From contig DJOF01000003.1 of the NCBI GenBank assembly GCA_002439585.1, forward strand, positions 232,710 to 296,709: a stretch of 64,000 nt of DNA. The letters run 5' to 3'. How positions within the stretch are numbered: position 1 is the stretch's first letter; each line of letters opens with the position of its first letter. Shown piece after piece: positions 62,503-64,000 of this stretch. Made by a program: the position numbers and the translations under genes. The DNA comes from Bacteroidales bacterium UBA6445 (GTDB lineage: Bacteria; Bacteroidota; Bacteroidia; Bacteroidales; UBA932). The notes under the pieces are model-generated. The model saw only the letters and a list, made by a program, of their open reading frames with translations. It was not told where the DNA came from and searched no databases.

Positions 62503-63831
62503 ATGAAAGTAACGGCATTCATCCGAGAAACCTCGGCAAAGAACAACATAACCGACCAGGCGCACGTATATTTCCGCGTGCGTGACGGCAAGACTGACAT
62601 CAAGGCCGTCAGTGAGTTATCCATCAATCCTAATCATTGGAGTGCGGAACGGCAGGGTTACAAGACACGTGTGGCTCTTGTGGCGGAGGCAAAGCGCACG
62701 GCATTCGACAAAGCCGTGCAGGACTTGACGGCACTTATATCCTCACAATATTATCATGGAGCGGACAGCCGTTGGCTGAAAAGTGTCATAGAGGAGTTTC
62801 ACCACCCTAATATCAACATCCGCCAAGGCAGAAAGGGTGACGAATACAGCCTTGTGTACCAATGCCAGCAGTATGCGGAGAACCATCCAATGGAAAAGGA
62901 ATCTATAAGGCATCATGAGCACAATGTGCGCAAGTTGCAGCACTATGAGCGTTTCCAAAGGGAAATCATGCGTAGGCGAGGATATACCATGCGGCTTGAC
63001 ACCATGACAGCCGAAGACCTGCGTGAGTTTCATAAATATCTGGTAAACGAGGCTGAACATTATGAGCATTACCCTCAAATCTTCGATGACATAGAGGAGC
63101 GTTTCAAACCACGCCAACTAACGGAAAACTCCATCAATACTATATTCAGAAGAATACGCACGGTCGTAAACTGGTGCTTGAAACACAACATCACGACAAA
63201 CGACCCTTTCGCAACGTTTGAGATGCCTAAGGTACTGGACAGCCCTCCATTCTACTTGACGCTTGAAGAGCGTGACAAGGTGTATTACGCAGACCTCAGT
63301 AACGAGACCCCATCCACACAAGTATATCGTGACATATTCATGTTTCACTGTCTTATCGGTTGTCGTGTGGGAGACCTTGAAAAGATGACACGCGCCAACA
63401 TCGTTGACGGCGCCGTGGAATATATCGCAGAGAAGACCAAGAACCACCAGCCACGCACCATCCGAGTACCGCTCAACGACAAGGCAAAAGCCATACTCGC
63501 CAAGTATGTCGACCTTGAAACGAGGCTGTTGCCTAAGATAAACCAGAACATATACAACCGTCAGATCAAGAAAATTCTGAAACTGCTCGGCATTGACCGC
63601 ATGGTGACAGTCATAGACAACGTGACACGTGAGCCAGTGCAGAAGCCCATCTGCGACATTGCGACAAGCCATACCGCACGAAAGACATTCATCGGCAACC
63701 TGTACAAGAAGGTGAAAGATCCAAATCTTGTTGCTTCCCTTTCGGGGCATACGGACGGCAGTCGAGCCTTTGCACGTTACAGAGAAATCGACAACGAGAT
63801 GAAACGTGAGCTGGTGAAATTGATAGACTGA
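62503..63831 (+). CDS. Tyrosine recombinase (integrase) 2
   Basis: 442 residues, same architecture as its neighbour: arm-binding MKVTAFIRETSAKNNITDQAHVYFRVRDGKTDIKAV, core-binding domain, catalytic domain with R288 (HCLIGCRVGDLE), Lys in IAEKTKNHQPRTIRVPL, H390 and R393 (SHTARKTF), H416 (LSGHTDGS) and Y426 (FARYREID). The C-terminal 60 residues are nearly identical to recombinase 1 while the N-terminal halves differ widely, so the pair probably recognises different arm sites or forms a heteromeric complex. It shares the transcript of recombinase 1. Confidence 0.93.
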   Translation: MKVTAFIRETSAKNNITDQAHVYFRVRDGKTDIKAVSELSINPNHWSAERQGYKTRVALVAEAKRTAFDKAVQDLTALISSQYYHGADSRWLKSVIEEFHHPNINIRQGRKGDEYSLVYQCQQYAENHPMEKESIRHHEHNVRKLQHYERFQREIMRRRGYTMRLDTMTAEDLREFHKYLVNEAEHYEHYPQIFDDIEERFKPRQLTENSINTIFRRIRTVVNWCLKHNITTNDPFATFEMPKVLDSPPFYLTLEERDKVYYADLSNETPSTQVYRDIFMFHCLIGCRVGDLEKMTRANIVDGAVEYIAEKTKNHQPRTIRVPLNDKAKAILAKYVDLETRLLPKINQNIYNRQIKKILKLLGIDRMVTVIDNVTREPVQKPICDIATSHTARKTFIGNLYKKVKDPNLVASLSGHTDGSRAFARYREIDNEMKRELVKLID

Positions 63832-63885
63832 CCCATTGCGAGTTTGCCAAAATTGCGGTTCAAAAACGGATATTCAATAAAAACG

Positions 63886-63916
63886 TTGGCGTTTAGAAGA
63901 AAATACTATACCTTTG
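63886..63916 (+). promoter_or_regulatory. Bacteroidetes-type promoter for the gene at the right edge
   Basis: TTG at 63886-63888, a 20-nt spacer, TACCTTTG at 63909-63916: full consensus. Followed by an A-rich leader. Confidence 0.75.
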
Positions 63917-63960
63917 CAGATGAACAAGAACCAAAAATATAATAAAAAGGTTTCAAAAAC

Positions 63961-64000
63961 ATGGTACAGACATCAAGTCAAAGCACTGTAAATAAGATAG
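63961..64000 (+). CDS. Start of an unidentified gene, truncated by the window edge
   Basis: ATG at 63961 opens MVQTSSQSTVNKI and is still open at the end of the window. It lies 45 nt after a full-consensus promoter, behind a TAATAAAAAGG leader. Only 13 residues are visible so no family can be given. An ATG at 63920 in another frame stops after 24 codons. Genes in this place after paired recombinases are often their invertible or mobile targets, but that is not shown here. Confidence 0.4.
   Translation, partial: MVQTSSQSTVNKI

Overview
This window looks like chromosomal DNA of a Bacteroidales bacterium, probably gut-associated. The signs are a SusC/SusD pair, fimbrillin-family lipoproteins, lamin-tail and PCMD lipoproteins, a bactofilin, a long SecA with a SEC-C tail, and repeated promoters of the Bacteroidetes form TTG-N19-21-TAnnTTTG. 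I cannot name the genus. No rRNA, tRNA, CRISPR array or transposase gene was seen.

Layout. 1-5233 (minus) is a tight four-gene operon: outer-membrane barrel, PCMD lipoprotein, cation:proton antiporter and an EF-hand-like membrane protein that leaves the window. 5331-14212 is mostly housekeeping: a 58-residue 2[4Fe-4S] ferredoxin, an M16 protease, a TPR protein, a YebC-family protein, a GNAT-like protein, release factor 1, and a queuosine pair (transporter yhhQ behind a preQ1-I-type riboswitch, then queF). 14600-26607 is a polysaccharide utilisation locus: SusD and SusC on minus, a GH144-type glucanase and a GH3 beta-glucosidase on plus, and a membrane-spanning propeller/Y_Y_Y/LuxR regulator on minus. 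A beta-1,2-glucan substrate is the best guess. 26785-32257 holds pdxA, recG and an S9 peptidase.

32327-38781 is a capsule or exopolysaccharide operon: Wza-like export lipoprotein, Wzz/BY-kinase with a (Tyr-Gly)10 tail, PHP phosphatase, Wzx-like flippase and a GT2. After a minus-strand aminotransferase comes a separate decoration cassette at 40310-46079: nucleotidyltransferase-aminotransferase fusion, octopine-dehydrogenase-like enzyme, LicD, hexapeptide acyltransferase and GT4. It faces a secreted FAD oxidoreductase at 46383-48341. The whole 8.3-kb block lies between two perfect 141-bp inverted repeats. Each repeat carries a promoter-like element, a leader and the same first eight codons (MQAIILAA), so two unrelated genes share one 5' end. 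This is the most unusual structure in the window.

48537-52853 is secA, a bactofilin and rnhA. 52918-60962 looks accessory: an OprP-type porin, a triple lamin-tail lipoprotein and a phytase-like esterase (probably phosphate acquisition), then two minus-strand fimbrillin-like lipoproteins with lectin-like C-terminal domains and the remnant of a third. The right end has two tandem tyrosine recombinases and the start of another gene behind a strong promoter.

A second repeat family, about 165-230 bp with CTGTTTGAA/TTCAAACAG-type ends, occurs four times in the same orientation (near 5.6, 13.5, 14.4 and 46.1 kb). Two copies bracket queF, and one supplies the last codons and stop of the GT4 gene. 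It resembles a non-autonomous mobile element.
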